From: Oscillospiraceae bacterium
GTDB taxonomy: Bacteria > Bacillota > Clostridia > Oscillospirales > Ruminococcaceae
Assembly (NCBI GenBank): GCA_017550285.1
Contig: JAFZPP010000007.1
Span: forward strand, 1-64,000
Length of the DNA stretch: 64,000 bases
Direction of reading: 5' to 3'
Each line of letters begins with the position of its first letter. The first letter of the stretch is position 1. Below are positions 8,023 through 16,972 of this stretch, piece after piece. The notes below the pieces were generated by a model. That model was not told the origin of the DNA, did not search any database, and worked only from the letters and a program-made list of their open reading frames with translations. The position numbers were made by a program, and so were the translations under genes.

Positions 8023-8919
8023 TCAGAAAAGATCTGCACTATCACAGCGTCCTTTTATGATGTTTTTCCACATTTTGATTCTGCTCCTGCTGATTGGATA
8101 AAACAGCGAGTCATATAGAAAAAGAGAATACATATAAAGCGGTGTCAATTTTGTTCCCGCATTCTTATGCCGACAGTATACATATTTGCTGTTGCGCGCC
8201 TGATAATATAATCGTTTGTCACTGTAAACCGAAGCCGCTTTCATTTTCCGGAACAGATTCAGTCCTGTCACATGATAAAACGCTTCAAACAGCGGAATTG
8301 CTTTCGCTTCTCCCATATGCTGCAGCAAATACGTGGAATTCACCCGAATGATCCGATAGCCGTTTTTCATCAGCCGGCAGTTGATCTCTGTATCCACATA
8401 ATCAATAAAGAGATTATCCTGATATCCGCCGATGCGGTCAATGATCTCAACATTGCAGAGTGCTGCCGATGTAATACAGTCATTTGGCTGTGTAATCACC
8501 GTTATTTCGGGTAATTTCAGCTTTTGGTATTCTTTAACTGTATACTTTCCGTTATTCAGAACAAACGGGCATAAAATCGCAACCTTGTCTTTTCCTGTAT
8601 ATTTTCTGTACTGTTCAATCATGTTCGGCGCACAGATTGAGTCCTGATCAAGCGTCAGCACCCACTGATATCCATGATCCCTGGCATATTCGTTGATCCG
8701 GTTTAAGGCAAATGCGACGCCTTTATTCGCCTTGCTTCCAATAAAATGAATCCTGTCGCATTGTTCCGCAATCTCCATGATATCCTGCTGATTCCGTGAA
8801 CCATTGTCATATAATACCAGACAGTTTAATTGCGGAAGAACAGCATCAATATTTTTTTGCAAAAGCAAAATATCCGGATTATACAGCACGATTCCGCCGC
8901 AAATTTTACTGTTATCCAT
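8023..8919 (-). CDS. GT2 glycosyltransferase, rhamnosyltransferase-like
   Basis: A protein of 298 residues with a GT-A fold: GGIVLYNPD at the N-terminus, NCLVLYDNGS, and WVLTLDQDSICAPN carrying the metal-binding DxD-like motif. The mid-part GGYQDNLFIDYVDTEINCRL resembles the acceptor-side signature of dTDP-rhamnosyl transferases (RfbN/RfbF group). Its position in an operon that ends in rfbBDC fits use of dTDP-rhamnose. The codons are somewhat AT-rich compared with rfbB. It is predicted to act at the cytoplasmic face of the membrane on a lipid-linked acceptor. Confidence 0.8.
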   Translation of the reverse strand: MDNSKICGGIVLYNPDILLLQKNIDAVLPQLNCLVLYDNGSRNQQDIMEIAEQCDRIHFIGSKANKGVAFALNRINEYARDHGYQWVLTLDQDSICAPNMIEQYRKYTGKDKVAILCPFVLNNGKYTVKEYQKLKLPEITVITQPNDCITSAALCNVEIIDRIGGYQDNLFIDYVDTEINCRLMKNGYRIIRVNSTYLLQHMGEAKAIPLFEAFYHVTGLNLFRKMKAASVYSDKRLYYQARNSKYVYCRHKNAGTKLTPLYMYSLFLYDSLFYPISRSRIKMWKNIIKGRCDSADLF

Positions 8920-8958
8920 ATAAAAACGCCCCGTTAATACATCTGTCTGCTTTTCTCA

Positions 8959-9849
8959 TCATCCGTCTCTCCTGCATTTCAGCTTTCCGAGCTTATTTCC
9001 CGACAAACGCGCCGCGCAGTCAAAGAAAAAGCGGAACAAATCAATCAGTCTACCCTCTTTCAGAAGGCTTTTTGTGACATACAGCACGAGCCGCATCCCC
9101 TCACCGTTCTCAGACGCACCGCACAGCAGATTCTTGTGCTGTTCAAGGAAATAACCGGCATCATAGTTTCTTCTGAACTGCTGCATGAACGTAAAGTTAT
9201 GGGAATGCAGCACCCGGGCATCTGCGACATAAACAGTTCTGTATCCGGCACGGATTGCTTTTGCGGCAAAAAACATGTCCTCATTCGTTCTGACCGGCGA
9301 TTCAAAGCCGCCGAGCTTCAGATAGATGTCCTTTCTGTAAGCCGCGCAGACATCGGAATTGGAAAAGGTCTTGATGCCCAGCGTATCCAGATCGTCAAGC
9401 GTCCGGATGCGGCTCTGTGCCGGATAATTAAAGTTCCGGACAAGCTGCTCAAAGCGGGAAGCGTCTTTTTTCGGGAGATGTCTGCCGTTTGCCAGCGCAG
9501 TCTGTTCATCTGCGAGCGGCGCAGTCAGACGGGAAAGCAGATGCCTGTCCGCCGGAAGCGCATCCTGCGTCAGGAATACAACAACATCGCCGTTGCTGCG
9601 GCGCAGAGCCATATCCCGCGTTCCGCCGTGGTCAAAATCCGCTCTCCGGATACCGATATAGCAAACATCCGGCGCATGCAGGCAGATTTCCTTCGTCCCG
9701 TCGTCTGATTCTGAATCCACAACAATGATCTCATCCGGCGGAGCATCCTGAAGTCTGAGCCGTCTGAGCAGTTCGGGCAGTTCCCTTTCCGCATTGAGCA
9801 CCGGAATCACCACAGAAACCGTTTGCCCGCGCTCCTTCGTATTTTCCAC
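8959..9849 (-). CDS. GT2 glycosyltransferase, rhamnosyltransferase-like, first gene of the minus-strand arm
   Basis: A protein of 296 residues. The GTG at 9849 is chosen because a perfect AGGAGG lies 8 bases upstream; the frame is open further upstream but without a ribosome site. Motifs: VSVVIPVLNAERELPELL, EIIVVDSESDDGT, VVFLTQDALPADR (DxD equivalent), and GGFESPVRTNEDMFFAAKAI as the acceptor-loop/base region. It is the promoter-proximal gene of GT2-GT2-GT-rfbB-rfbD-rfbC. The C-terminal helix is basic and may touch the membrane. The sugar specificity is not certain. Confidence 0.82.
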   Translation of the reverse strand: MENTKERGQTVSVVIPVLNAERELPELLRRLRLQDAPPDEIIVVDSESDDGTKEICLHAPDVCYIGIRRADFDHGGTRDMALRRSNGDVVVFLTQDALPADRHLLSRLTAPLADEQTALANGRHLPKKDASRFEQLVRNFNYPAQSRIRTLDDLDTLGIKTFSNSDVCAAYRKDIYLKLGGFESPVRTNEDMFFAAKAIRAGYRTVYVADARVLHSHNFTFMQQFRRNYDAGYFLEQHKNLLCGASENGEGMRLVLYVTKSLLKEGRLIDLFRFFFDCAARLSGNKLGKLKCRRDG

Positions 9850-9937
9850 AGTGTGTTCCTCCTGTATGCCGGACGCCGCGCGGCGTTGATGATCCCTTAT
9901 GAAAAAAGAAGGAATCAAAGCGTAATATTTGTATACT

Positions 9938-9966
9938 ATTATAGCACACGCAGCATAAAAAGTCAA
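9938..9966 (-). promoter_or_regulatory. Promoter of the minus-strand polysaccharide arm
   Basis: On the minus strand TTGACT (9966-9961) and a perfect TATAAT (9943-9938) are 17 bases apart, about 90 bases before the GTG of the first glycosyltransferase. It is divergent from the plus-strand promoter at 10072, with about 105 bases between the two -35 boxes. Only these promoters and the hairpin leader are seen in the gene-free stretch 9850-10272. Confidence 0.7.
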
Positions 9967-10071
9967 CCGACGGCATTTCTCTTTTTTGCCGTTTCATGGA
10001 GTTTTCAGCGGCAGGAACCCGCCGGTTTTCCGTGTCTAAAAAAACAAATCTATTTTTGGTTATTCTGCGAA

Positions 10072-10102
10072 TTGACAAAAGGGTACATACTGACAGTATA
10101 AT
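10072..10102 (+). promoter_or_regulatory. Probable promoter of the plus-strand polysaccharide arm
   Basis: TTGACA (10072-10077) and TATAAT (10097-10102) both match consensus exactly, but the 19-base spacer is longer than optimal, so strength may depend on an activator or be modest. Transcription would begin near 10109, leaving a leader of about 160 bases before the first gene. Confidence 0.55.
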
Positions 10103-10104
10103 AG

Positions 10105-10180
10105 ATTTGTATAAACAAATGAATTCCTCCGTTTCCGTCTCATCAAACGCCTGAATGGAGACCGGGGGAATTTGTTTTCG
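10105..10180 (+). promoter_or_regulatory. Structured 5' leader (long hairpin) of the polysaccharide operon
   Basis: The leader can fold into a long hairpin: AATTCCTCCG (10122-10131) pairs with CGGGGGAATT (10163-10172), and GTCTC (10137-10141) with GAGAC (10158-10162), closing a 16-base loop. A small ATTTGT/ACAAAT stem precedes it. The hairpin is followed by a T-rich stretch (TTTGTTTTC), so it may work as an attenuator. Long leader hairpins upstream of Firmicute polysaccharide operons are known recruitment sites for NusG-type antiterminators (LoaP). No such gene is in the window, so the link is only a suggestion. Confidence 0.4.
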
Positions 10181-10272
10181 TTCATGCGCTTTCAGAGCGT
10201 AAATAATATGAACAGTACCGTCTGATTCCGCACAGAATCGGACGAAAATCCATATATTTCAGAGGTAACAAA

Positions 10273-11649
10273 ATGCACGCTTTTCAGGAACAGTACCGCA
10301 CAGTTGTAAACTCCAAAACGCCGAAGGAGTTTTTTCAGAATCTCCCGCAGCTTTGGATCGACATTCTGACCGTCATACCGGGAATGGCTTTTATCCTCTC
10401 TGTCATAAAGCAGCTGATCGTCGTTCTGATTGAACCGTACCCCTATGTCGGTGCAACCGCATCCGCCAAGCGGATTGCAGGCGTGTTCGGCAGCATCGCA
10501 CTTCTGCTCCGGCTCGGGAAATATCTCACGGGTCCGCGCGAACCGCGGCTTTCCTTCAAAAAGAACGTCCCCATGCTGTTTTTCACAGGACTGATTGTTC
10601 TGATGCTGATTTCAACCTGCATCAATTATTCCGTGAATCCCCATGCCGTAACAGGTGCTATGTACCGCAGCGAAACGCTTGTGGGATTTCTGATTTACTT
10701 TGTCATCTATTATTTCGGCTCCACGTTCATTCAGAAGCAGAAGACCAAATCCATTCTGCTGTACACATTCCTGATTGCCGCTTTGATCCAGAACATATTC
10801 GTGCTGTTCATGGTCTATGTTCTGCACGACAGCACACATGAACTGTATGATTTCAGAATCAAAGGCTTTTTCAGTCAGTTCAATCATTACGGCTACTATC
10901 TGATGCTGGTTGTCATCATCAGCTATGTCCTGACGGTTCTGGAAAAAAACAAGGCTCTGAAGCTGGTTGCGTTCATCAGCTTTCTGATCGGATCTGCCGC
11001 TCTCGTGCTCAATGATACGTTCGGCTGCTTCCTTGCAGGAATCGCCGCAATGCTGTTCAGCATTTTTGCGATCTCTGTCATCCGCGGCAAGATCAACCTG
11101 CCGTCAATCGGAATGTTTGTACTGTTCTGGGCAATTTCGTTCCTGATCAATTTCTGGCAGCCCACTGTGCTTTCCAATCTGATTCAGTTCTCGCACGATG
11201 TCTCCAATGTTGCATCCGGAAATACAGAGGCAGCACACGCCGGAACCGGAAGGTTCACGCTCTGGAAGCTGACGCTCGGATATATCAAAGAAAAGCCGCT
11301 TTTCGGGTACGGACTGGAAGGCATCGGGAAGCGGCTGCTCGCAGATGCCGGTTTCTATTCTAATGATCGTCCGCACAATGAATACTTGCAGTATGCAGCA
11401 TTCTGGGGCATCCCGGCAATGATCCTGTATCTCGGCGGACTGCTCTCCGTGTTCTTATCCGCATGGAAAAACAGAAAAAAGCTGGATGCCTACTCACTGG
11501 CTGCGCTGTGTGCAGCAGCTGCATATCTTTGCTCAGCGATGTTCGGAAACACAATGCATTACACCGCACCGTATCTGTTCATTTTCATGGGACTGAGCTT
11601 CGGTCTCTGCAAAAACGAAGCACCCGGTTTGCAGCAGAAAGAAAGCTGA
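10273..11649 (+). CDS. O-antigen ligase/polymerase-family (Wzy/WaaL-like) membrane protein
   Basis: A protein of 458 residues with about ten to twelve membrane segments and one large outside loop before the last three. The loop carries the family signature region (FTLWKLTLGYIKEKPLFGYG, then DRPHNEYLQYAAFWG), which matches the PF04932 O-antigen ligase/polymerase motif R-x-H-N-x-x-L. In a Gram-positive locus with a flippase and a phosphoglycosyl transferase, the likely role is polymerisation of repeat units outside the membrane (Wzy). It is the first gene of the plus-strand arm, behind a structured leader. Confidence 0.82.
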   Translation: MHAFQEQYRTVVNSKTPKEFFQNLPQLWIDILTVIPGMAFILSVIKQLIVVLIEPYPYVGATASAKRIAGVFGSIALLLRLGKYLTGPREPRLSFKKNVPMLFFTGLIVLMLISTCINYSVNPHAVTGAMYRSETLVGFLIYFVIYYFGSTFIQKQKTKSILLYTFLIAALIQNIFVLFMVYVLHDSTHELYDFRIKGFFSQFNHYGYYLMLVVIISYVLTVLEKNKALKLVAFISFLIGSAALVLNDTFGCFLAGIAAMLFSIFAISVIRGKINLPSIGMFVLFWAISFLINFWQPTVLSNLIQFSHDVSNVASGNTEAAHAGTGRFTLWKLTLGYIKEKPLFGYGLEGIGKRLLADAGFYSNDRPHNEYLQYAAFWGIPAMILYLGGLLSVFLSAWKNRKKLDAYSLAALCAAAAYLCSAMFGNTMHYTAPYLFIFMGLSFGLCKNEAPGLQQKES

Positions 11650-11743
11650 AAGCAGACAAATCAGATGAAACGGCGAATTCCGGCGGGCGCTCGGAACTGC
11701 CGGAATCCCCAAGAACGTCCGAAAGCTGGAGGCTGAACATCAT

Positions 11744-13177
11744 ATGCAAAACAAATATCCGAAGTTCCGGCATATTGATTTTATGCTGATTGATCTTCTG
11801 TCCCTGATCCTCGCGTTTACTGCCGCTTTTTATCTGAAATTCGGCGGACTGTGGGTCATTTCCGGTGCAGGCTGGTCCGGTGCCGACTGGGGAAGAATCG
11901 TGCTGCTTTTCAGCATGGCGGATATCATCCTGACACTGACCCTTGACCCCTACAGCGGCATTTTCAAGCGCAAATACTATATGGAAATCATACGCGCATT
12001 GCAGCTGAGTGCCTTTAATGCGATCTCGGTTGCACTTGTCCTGTATATTTTCAAAATCGGTATCCGCTATTCCAGAACCGTTTTCATCACGACCTATATC
12101 ATGTATTTTTTCCTTTCTTTGGTGATGAAATACATCTGGAGAACGCTGATCGTTTCAGAAAAAATCAAAGCATATGCCGATAAAAAAGACACGCTGTTTA
12201 TCGTGTCGCAAAGAAATATGATCGAAAGCGTACTGCAAAATGTTTCCGCCGGTGACTATGTCCCGTATGAAATCAAGGGAATCCATTTTGCAGGCGAGGA
12301 TGCGTCCGGCATGTATCAGAATATTCCGGTCTGCGGTTCCGACTATGCACAGGAAATCATCCGGAATCATATCAATGATGTGCTGATTACCCTGCCGCCG
12401 CATCTGATTCATCCGGATGACTATAAAACCCTGATTGACAATGCCGTGAACGTCCACATCAGCATCGAGGATATGGTCGGAATGCAGACCGAAGATCAGT
12501 TTGTCAGCGATCTCGGCGTCTGCAAAGCGCTGAGCATCACATCCTTTTCGTTTCGTCCCGGTCAGCTGCTTTATCTCGGCGTAAAACAAATTCTGGATTT
12601 CGTATTCGGTTTGTGCGGGCTGCTCCTGCTGATACCGGTAACAGCAGCAGTCAAAGCTGCATATGTGTTATCCGGTGATAACGCTAAGATTTTTTATACG
12701 CAGAAGCGGATCGGACAAAACGGCAAAATCATCAAGATCTATAAATTCCGCACCATGGTTCCCAATGCAGATCAAATGCTGAAAGAGCTCCTGCAAGACG
12801 AAAAATACCGTGCGGAATGGCAAGCCAATCAAAAGCTGTCCAATGACCCGCGGATCACGAAGATCGGCAGGCTGCTCCGGAAAAGCTCTGTCGATGAGTT
12901 GCCGCAGACACTCAATCTGCTGAAAGCGGAAATGAGTCTGGTCGGACCGCGCCCGCTGATCGAGGGTGAGCTGGAAGCACATGAGGGTCTGTATCTGTAT
13001 CAGCGCGTCAAGCCCGGTATCACCGGCTGGTGGGCATGCAACGGCAGATCCAATATCGAATACCGCGAACGGCTGGAGCTGGAATATTATTACATCAAGC
13101 ATTTTTCAATGTATCTGGATATCCTCTGCGTTTTCCGAACAATTTTTGCCGTTCTGAAAAAGGACGGAGCGGAGTGA
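11744..13177 (+). CDS. Polyprenyl glycosylphosphotransferase (priming sugar transferase)
   Basis: A protein of 477 residues. Four membrane helices lie in the first ~130 residues, followed by a CoA-binding-like Rossmann domain (about 145-265), a fifth hydrophobic segment (GVKQILDFVFGLCGLLLL), and the catalytic domain of the WbaP/PglC superfamily. The last contains FYTQKRIGQNGKIIKIYKFR, NDPRITKIGRLLRKSSVDEL, PQTLNLLKAEMSLVGPRPL and VKPGITGWW. It moves a sugar-phosphate from a UDP-sugar to undecaprenyl phosphate and so starts the repeat unit. The sugar (glucose, galactose or an N-acetylated form) cannot be told. It starts about 95 bases after the polymerase gene; a GGAGG lies 11 bases before the ATG. 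Confidence 0.9.
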   Translation: MQNKYPKFRHIDFMLIDLLSLILAFTAAFYLKFGGLWVISGAGWSGADWGRIVLLFSMADIILTLTLDPYSGIFKRKYYMEIIRALQLSAFNAISVALVLYIFKIGIRYSRTVFITTYIMYFFLSLVMKYIWRTLIVSEKIKAYADKKDTLFIVSQRNMIESVLQNVSAGDYVPYEIKGIHFAGEDASGMYQNIPVCGSDYAQEIIRNHINDVLITLPPHLIHPDDYKTLIDNAVNVHISIEDMVGMQTEDQFVSDLGVCKALSITSFSFRPGQLLYLGVKQILDFVFGLCGLLLLIPVTAAVKAAYVLSGDNAKIFYTQKRIGQNGKIIKIYKFRTMVPNADQMLKELLQDEKYRAEWQANQKLSNDPRITKIGRLLRKSSVDELPQTLNLLKAEMSLVGPRPLIEGELEAHEGLYLYQRVKPGITGWWACNGRSNIEYRERLELEYYYIKHFSMYLDILCVFRTIFAVLKKDGAE

Positions 13178-13262
13178 TGAAAACGGATTTCGCTTAACAA
13201 ATTACAGTTAGGCACTCATTCACACCGTCAGTATTCAAAGTTCAATAGAAAGGGCATTGAGT

Positions 13263-14417
13263 ATGCTAACTGATTCAAAAATATATATATTCGTCCCGGT
13301 CTTAAAAACAGGCGGTCCTCATAGTTTACATCAGCTTGGATATGCAATGGCACAAAACGGAATCAACGTTTATATGGTATATTATAATGATAGAAATCAA
13401 GATACAATCGTATATGAAGAATACTCTGATTTATTGAAAGTCGCACATGAGATCGAGGACTCATGCAACAATTATCTGATTACACCCGAAACTTCTACTG
13501 CTTTCATTTACCGATATAGACATATAAAAAAAATAATATGGTGGCTTTCGCGCGATTATTTTTTAGATGCAGATTTGAAAAAAAGATTGATTTTGAACTT
13601 TCAAGACAAAATTCATTTGCCGGCAAAGCTTATAGAATTTTCTTTTCCGCTTCTAAAAGCCAGATACATACACAAAAGAAGAAAACTTGAATTGTTTTCA
13701 ATTGATTTTTATTTCGTTTGCGCGAGCGATTTAACGCATAAAGATGTTGTACTGCACTTATATAATTGTGAACATGCTCATCAATATATTAAAAAGCTTG
13801 GAATTCCAGAAGAAAAAACTGCTTATTTATGCGGTCCTATTGATAAAGAATTTGTCATGCTCGAAAAGGCTCATTGCATTTCAGAAAAGAAAAATATGAT
13901 TGCGTATAACCCTGCAAAAGTCACCCCTGAACTAATAGAAATTATTTCTAAAATAGTTTTAGCTGAACGAACTGATATCTCATTCTTGAAAATACAAAAC
14001 ATGACACCAGCGCAGGTCAGAGCAGCACTGAAACAATCAAAAGTATATTTGGATCTCGGCTTTTTTCCGGGTCCTGAAAGAATACCAAGAGAAGCTGTAT
14101 CATTATATTGTAATTTGCTTACTTCAAAAACAGGCGCCGCTAAAAATGAAATTGATGTTCCGATTCCAGAAAAATACAAGTTTGATATAAATAACAATCC
14201 GGAAGTTTACCGCCAAATTGCCGAAAGCCTGATTGATCTTATCGATCATTATGAGGAGCATATAGAAGAATTTGAGCCCTATCGTTTGAAAGTTACTCAG
14301 CAAATAAAAGAGTTTGATCAACGTGTGAAAATGATTCTCGACCGCCTGAGCACAAGCCGTCCCAAACAAGGTGTTAGAAAGAACACAAGTTTCAGTTCGG
14401 CGAAAAAGGAGCGTTAA
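13263..14417 (+). CDS. Putative glycosyltransferase-like protein of the polysaccharide locus
   Basis: A protein of 384 residues. An N-terminal Rossmann-like half has a GGPHSLHQL segment after the first strand, as in GT-B enzymes that bind a donor through a glycine loop. The second half (GPERIPREAVSLYCNLLTSK, then P-E-x-Y-R-Q-I-A-E-S-L) resembles the donor-binding end of GT4-type proteins. I cannot assign a family with confidence. The ATG at 13263 has AGAAAGGG about 9 bases upstream. Base composition is clearly more AT-rich (many AAA, ATT, TAT codons) than the flanking core genome. The stop TAA is directly followed by the ATG of the next gene. Confidence 0.65.
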   Translation: MLTDSKIYIFVPVLKTGGPHSLHQLGYAMAQNGINVYMVYYNDRNQDTIVYEEYSDLLKVAHEIEDSCNNYLITPETSTAFIYRYRHIKKIIWWLSRDYFLDADLKKRLILNFQDKIHLPAKLIEFSFPLLKARYIHKRRKLELFSIDFYFVCASDLTHKDVVLHLYNCEHAHQYIKKLGIPEEKTAYLCGPIDKEFVMLEKAHCISEKKNMIAYNPAKVTPELIEIISKIVLAERTDISFLKIQNMTPAQVRAALKQSKVYLDLGFFPGPERIPREAVSLYCNLLTSKTGAAKNEIDVPIPEKYKFDINNNPEVYRQIAESLIDLIDHYEEHIEEFEPYRLKVTQQIKEFDQRVKMILDRLSTSRPKQGVRKNTSFSSAKKER

Positions 14418-15281
14418 ATGATAACAATCGGCGTGATTATTTTAAATTATCTTGCATACGAAACAACGATTGAAACAATGAATTCTTTTTTCGCTCAAAA
14501 AAAAGACGGTTTTGAAGTCCAGTATGTAATCGTAGACAACTGTTCGCCTAACGAATCATACGATAAACTGAGCAAAGAATACCGAAATCATCCAAACGTG
14601 ATTGTCAGCAGAACAGAATCCAATCTTGGATTCGCGAAAGGAAACAACTACGGATATGCAGAATTATGCAAGCACTGCATTCCGGATTTTGTCATTGTTT
14701 CAAACAACGATATTCTTCTTCCGCAGCAAGGTTTGTTTCAATGGATTGCAGAGGCTTATGAAAAATATCAGTTTTCTGTTCTCGGACCTGATATTTTTTC
14801 TGTCAGAGGAAACTTTCATCAAAGCCCCGGAATAAACCGCAGCAGAGATTTGCAGGCGCTGAAAAAAGAACTGAACACTTTACGCAATCTGATTATATAA
14901 TGCCAGATAAAACGGTTGTTGAAGCTTACAACATACTCCGGTGTTCCCCAGTGGGATAATGAACGCTACTCAGAGTTTTCTGATAAACTGACTCTGCACG
15001 GAGCATTTCAGATTTTCTCCGCAAAATATTTTGCATCCTATTCCGAACCGTACAATCCCTGTACATTTTTGTATCTGGAAGAAGACCTGCTGAAACTACG
15101 CTGCGATCAAAAGCGTCTAAGAATGGTCTATTCTCCGGATTATCAGATTGAACACCTGCAAGCTGTATCGACCAATATGGTGAACAGCAAAGCATACAAA
15201 AAGGAGCTTTTCCGATACAAATGTCTGAAAGATTCTTTGAAGGCATATATAAAAGCCGTCAAAATGAGCAACATAAAATAG
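14418..15281 (+). pseudogene. GT2 glycosyltransferase interrupted by one in-frame stop
   Basis: The first part (160 codons) is a normal GT2 N-terminus: IGVIILNYLAYETT, YVIVDNCSPN, ESNLGFAKGNNYGYAELC and FVIVSNNDILLPQ. A TAA at 14898-14900 ends it. The same frame then continues without shift through LKLTTYSGVPQWD, HGAFQIFSAKYF and FLYLEEDLLKLRCDQK, which is the expected C-terminal half of the same family. The lesion is therefore a single nonsense codon in an otherwise intact 288-codon gene. An AAGGAG site lies 6 bases before the ATG. A truncated first fragment keeps the donor-binding part but lacks the catalytic-base region. Confidence 0.8.
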
Positions 15282-15306
15282 CATTCTATCATCACGGAGG
15301 TCTGAA

Positions 15307-16742
15307 GTGGATTTAAAAAAAGCTGCTTTCATTAACGCAGTCGGAAAATATTCCGTAGTTGTGATCCAGTTAGCCGTCAATGCAATTTTGTCAAGAATAC
15401 TATCGCCGGAAGATTACGGAATTCTTGCTGTTGTGACTGTGTTTACAACGTTTTTTTCGACATTGTCCAACATGGGTTTCGGCACTGCAATTATACAGAA
15501 TAAATCACTGAACAAAAAAGACATAGATCACATCTATTCTTTTTCATTATACGTTGCATTCTTTCTGTCTGTCGTTTTTGCGTTATTTTCATTTGTAATT
15601 GCCTGGTTTTACAAAGACGGCATCTATATCCCCGTAGCGATGCTTCTGAGCATTTCATTGTTCTTCGGGACCCTCAACATGGTTCCCAGCGGAGTACTGA
15701 ACCGCGAAAAAAATTTGTATCCATTGCTTTGCGTACTGTTATCGTATATACTTCGTCAGCAATCATCGCCGTGATTCTTGCATGTGCAGGATTCCGTTAT
15801 TATGCGCTCGTAATCCAGACAATTCTCGCTTCAATTTTAACATTTCTATGGAACTATTTATCAGTTCGCCCGCATTTTCATTTTCGGATTGATAAAAGCA
15901 GCATTCATAAAATAGCCAATTATTCCGGTTTTCAGTTTGCGTTCAATTTCGTGAATTATTTTGCAGCAAATCTTGATAATATGCTGACAGGAAAAATTAT
16001 CGGAAATGCCGATCTCGGATATTATAACAAAGCATATTCGCTGACACTTTATCCGGTAAATAACCTCAGCGGAGTCATTTCGCCTGTTCTGCATCCGATC
16101 CTGTCAGATTATCAGGCTGAAAAAAATATCATCTACAAAAAATATCTGGATATTATCAGATTGCTGATGCTGATCGGATGTTACATAGAAGCAGTATGCA
16201 TCCTGAGCGCCCGTGAGATCATCTATATCATATCCGGACCGCAATGGACTAAGTCTGTTATTTGTTTTCAAATGCTTGCATTCTGCATCGTTTTCCGTAT
16301 GATAAACGCCAGCAGCGGCGCAATTTTCCAATCTCTCGGCAACACCAAGCTGTTATTCTGCAACGGGCTGCTGAACACATGCATCTCCGTAATTGCAATT
16401 CTGATCGGTGTCTTAGGCTTCGGCGATATTAAAGGATTATCTGTATGCGTCGGAATTGCATATATTATTCATTACCTGACAGCTTCCACAATGCTCATCA
16501 AAATGGGATTCCGGTATTCGCTTATAAAGTATTATAAAGACCTGATGTCGGAATTTCTGATATTCCTCGTTTTAATTACGACAGCATCATTTTGGCTTCA
16601 TATGAATGTGTTCGCGGGAATAAATCTGTATCTCAGTTTGTTCATGAAAGCCGGAATATTGACAGTTCTGTATTTGGTTCTTTTGGTCATCACAAAAAAA
16701 TACAAAGTGTTTTTGGCGCTTATCAAGTCAAAAGCTCAATAA
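15307..16742 (+). pseudogene. Lipopolysaccharide/oligosaccharide flippase (Wzx-type) with a frameshift in an A-tract
   Basis: Two overlapping frames give one MATE/Wzx-type flippase. The first 140 or so codons (GTG start at 15307, GGAGG 6 bases upstream) contain LSRILSPEDYGILAVVTVF and MGFGTAIIQNKSL, signature parts of the polysaccharide transporter family. After NREK at a run of seven A (15707-15713) the protein continues in the -1 frame with KFVSIALRTVIVYTSSAI and then the remaining helices to 16742. Eight A would restore one frame of about 478 codons. The lesion could be a real mutation, phase variation, recoding or a sequencing error. About 12 membrane segments are expected. Confidence 0.8.
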
Positions 16743-16874
16743 AAATTTTCGCTTATATGCCGCTGCAAATGAAAACAGACTGAAAGAACAGCATAGAACT
16801 TCATTGTTTTCCCACCTGTCAAAAGAATGATTCTTCTGTAAGACATATGAAAAATATCTATGATAAAATAAAAC

Positions 16875-16916
16875 TGAGCCACTTAGCGCCAAAATGATAA
16901 TAAAAAATTGAGCCAC
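16875..16916 (+). repeat. Paired TGAGCCAC repeats, probable IS21-type terminal end
   Basis: TGAGCCAC occurs at 16875-16882 and again at 16909-16916, 34 bases apart and just upstream of the istA-like gene. IS21-family elements carry multiple short repeats inside their terminal inverted repeats, which fits. No matching right end was found because the element is cut off at about 17575. Confidence 0.5.
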
Positions 16917-16936
16917 CAAAGAAAATCCTGTATAAT
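16908..16936 (+). promoter_or_regulatory. Promoter of the istA-like transposase
   Basis: TTGAGC (16908-16913) and a perfect TATAAT (16931-16936) are 17 bases apart; the -35 box overlaps the second terminal repeat. The start codon lies about 37 bases downstream of the -10. Confidence 0.55.
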
Positions 16937-16972
16937 GAGAAGTAACAGCTCATGGTACAGGAGGGAACAGGA

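Noticed and set aside
13257..13262. TTG start two codons before the ATG of the gene at 13263
   Set aside because: The ATG has the better distance from AGAAAGGG; the TTG would add only two residues.
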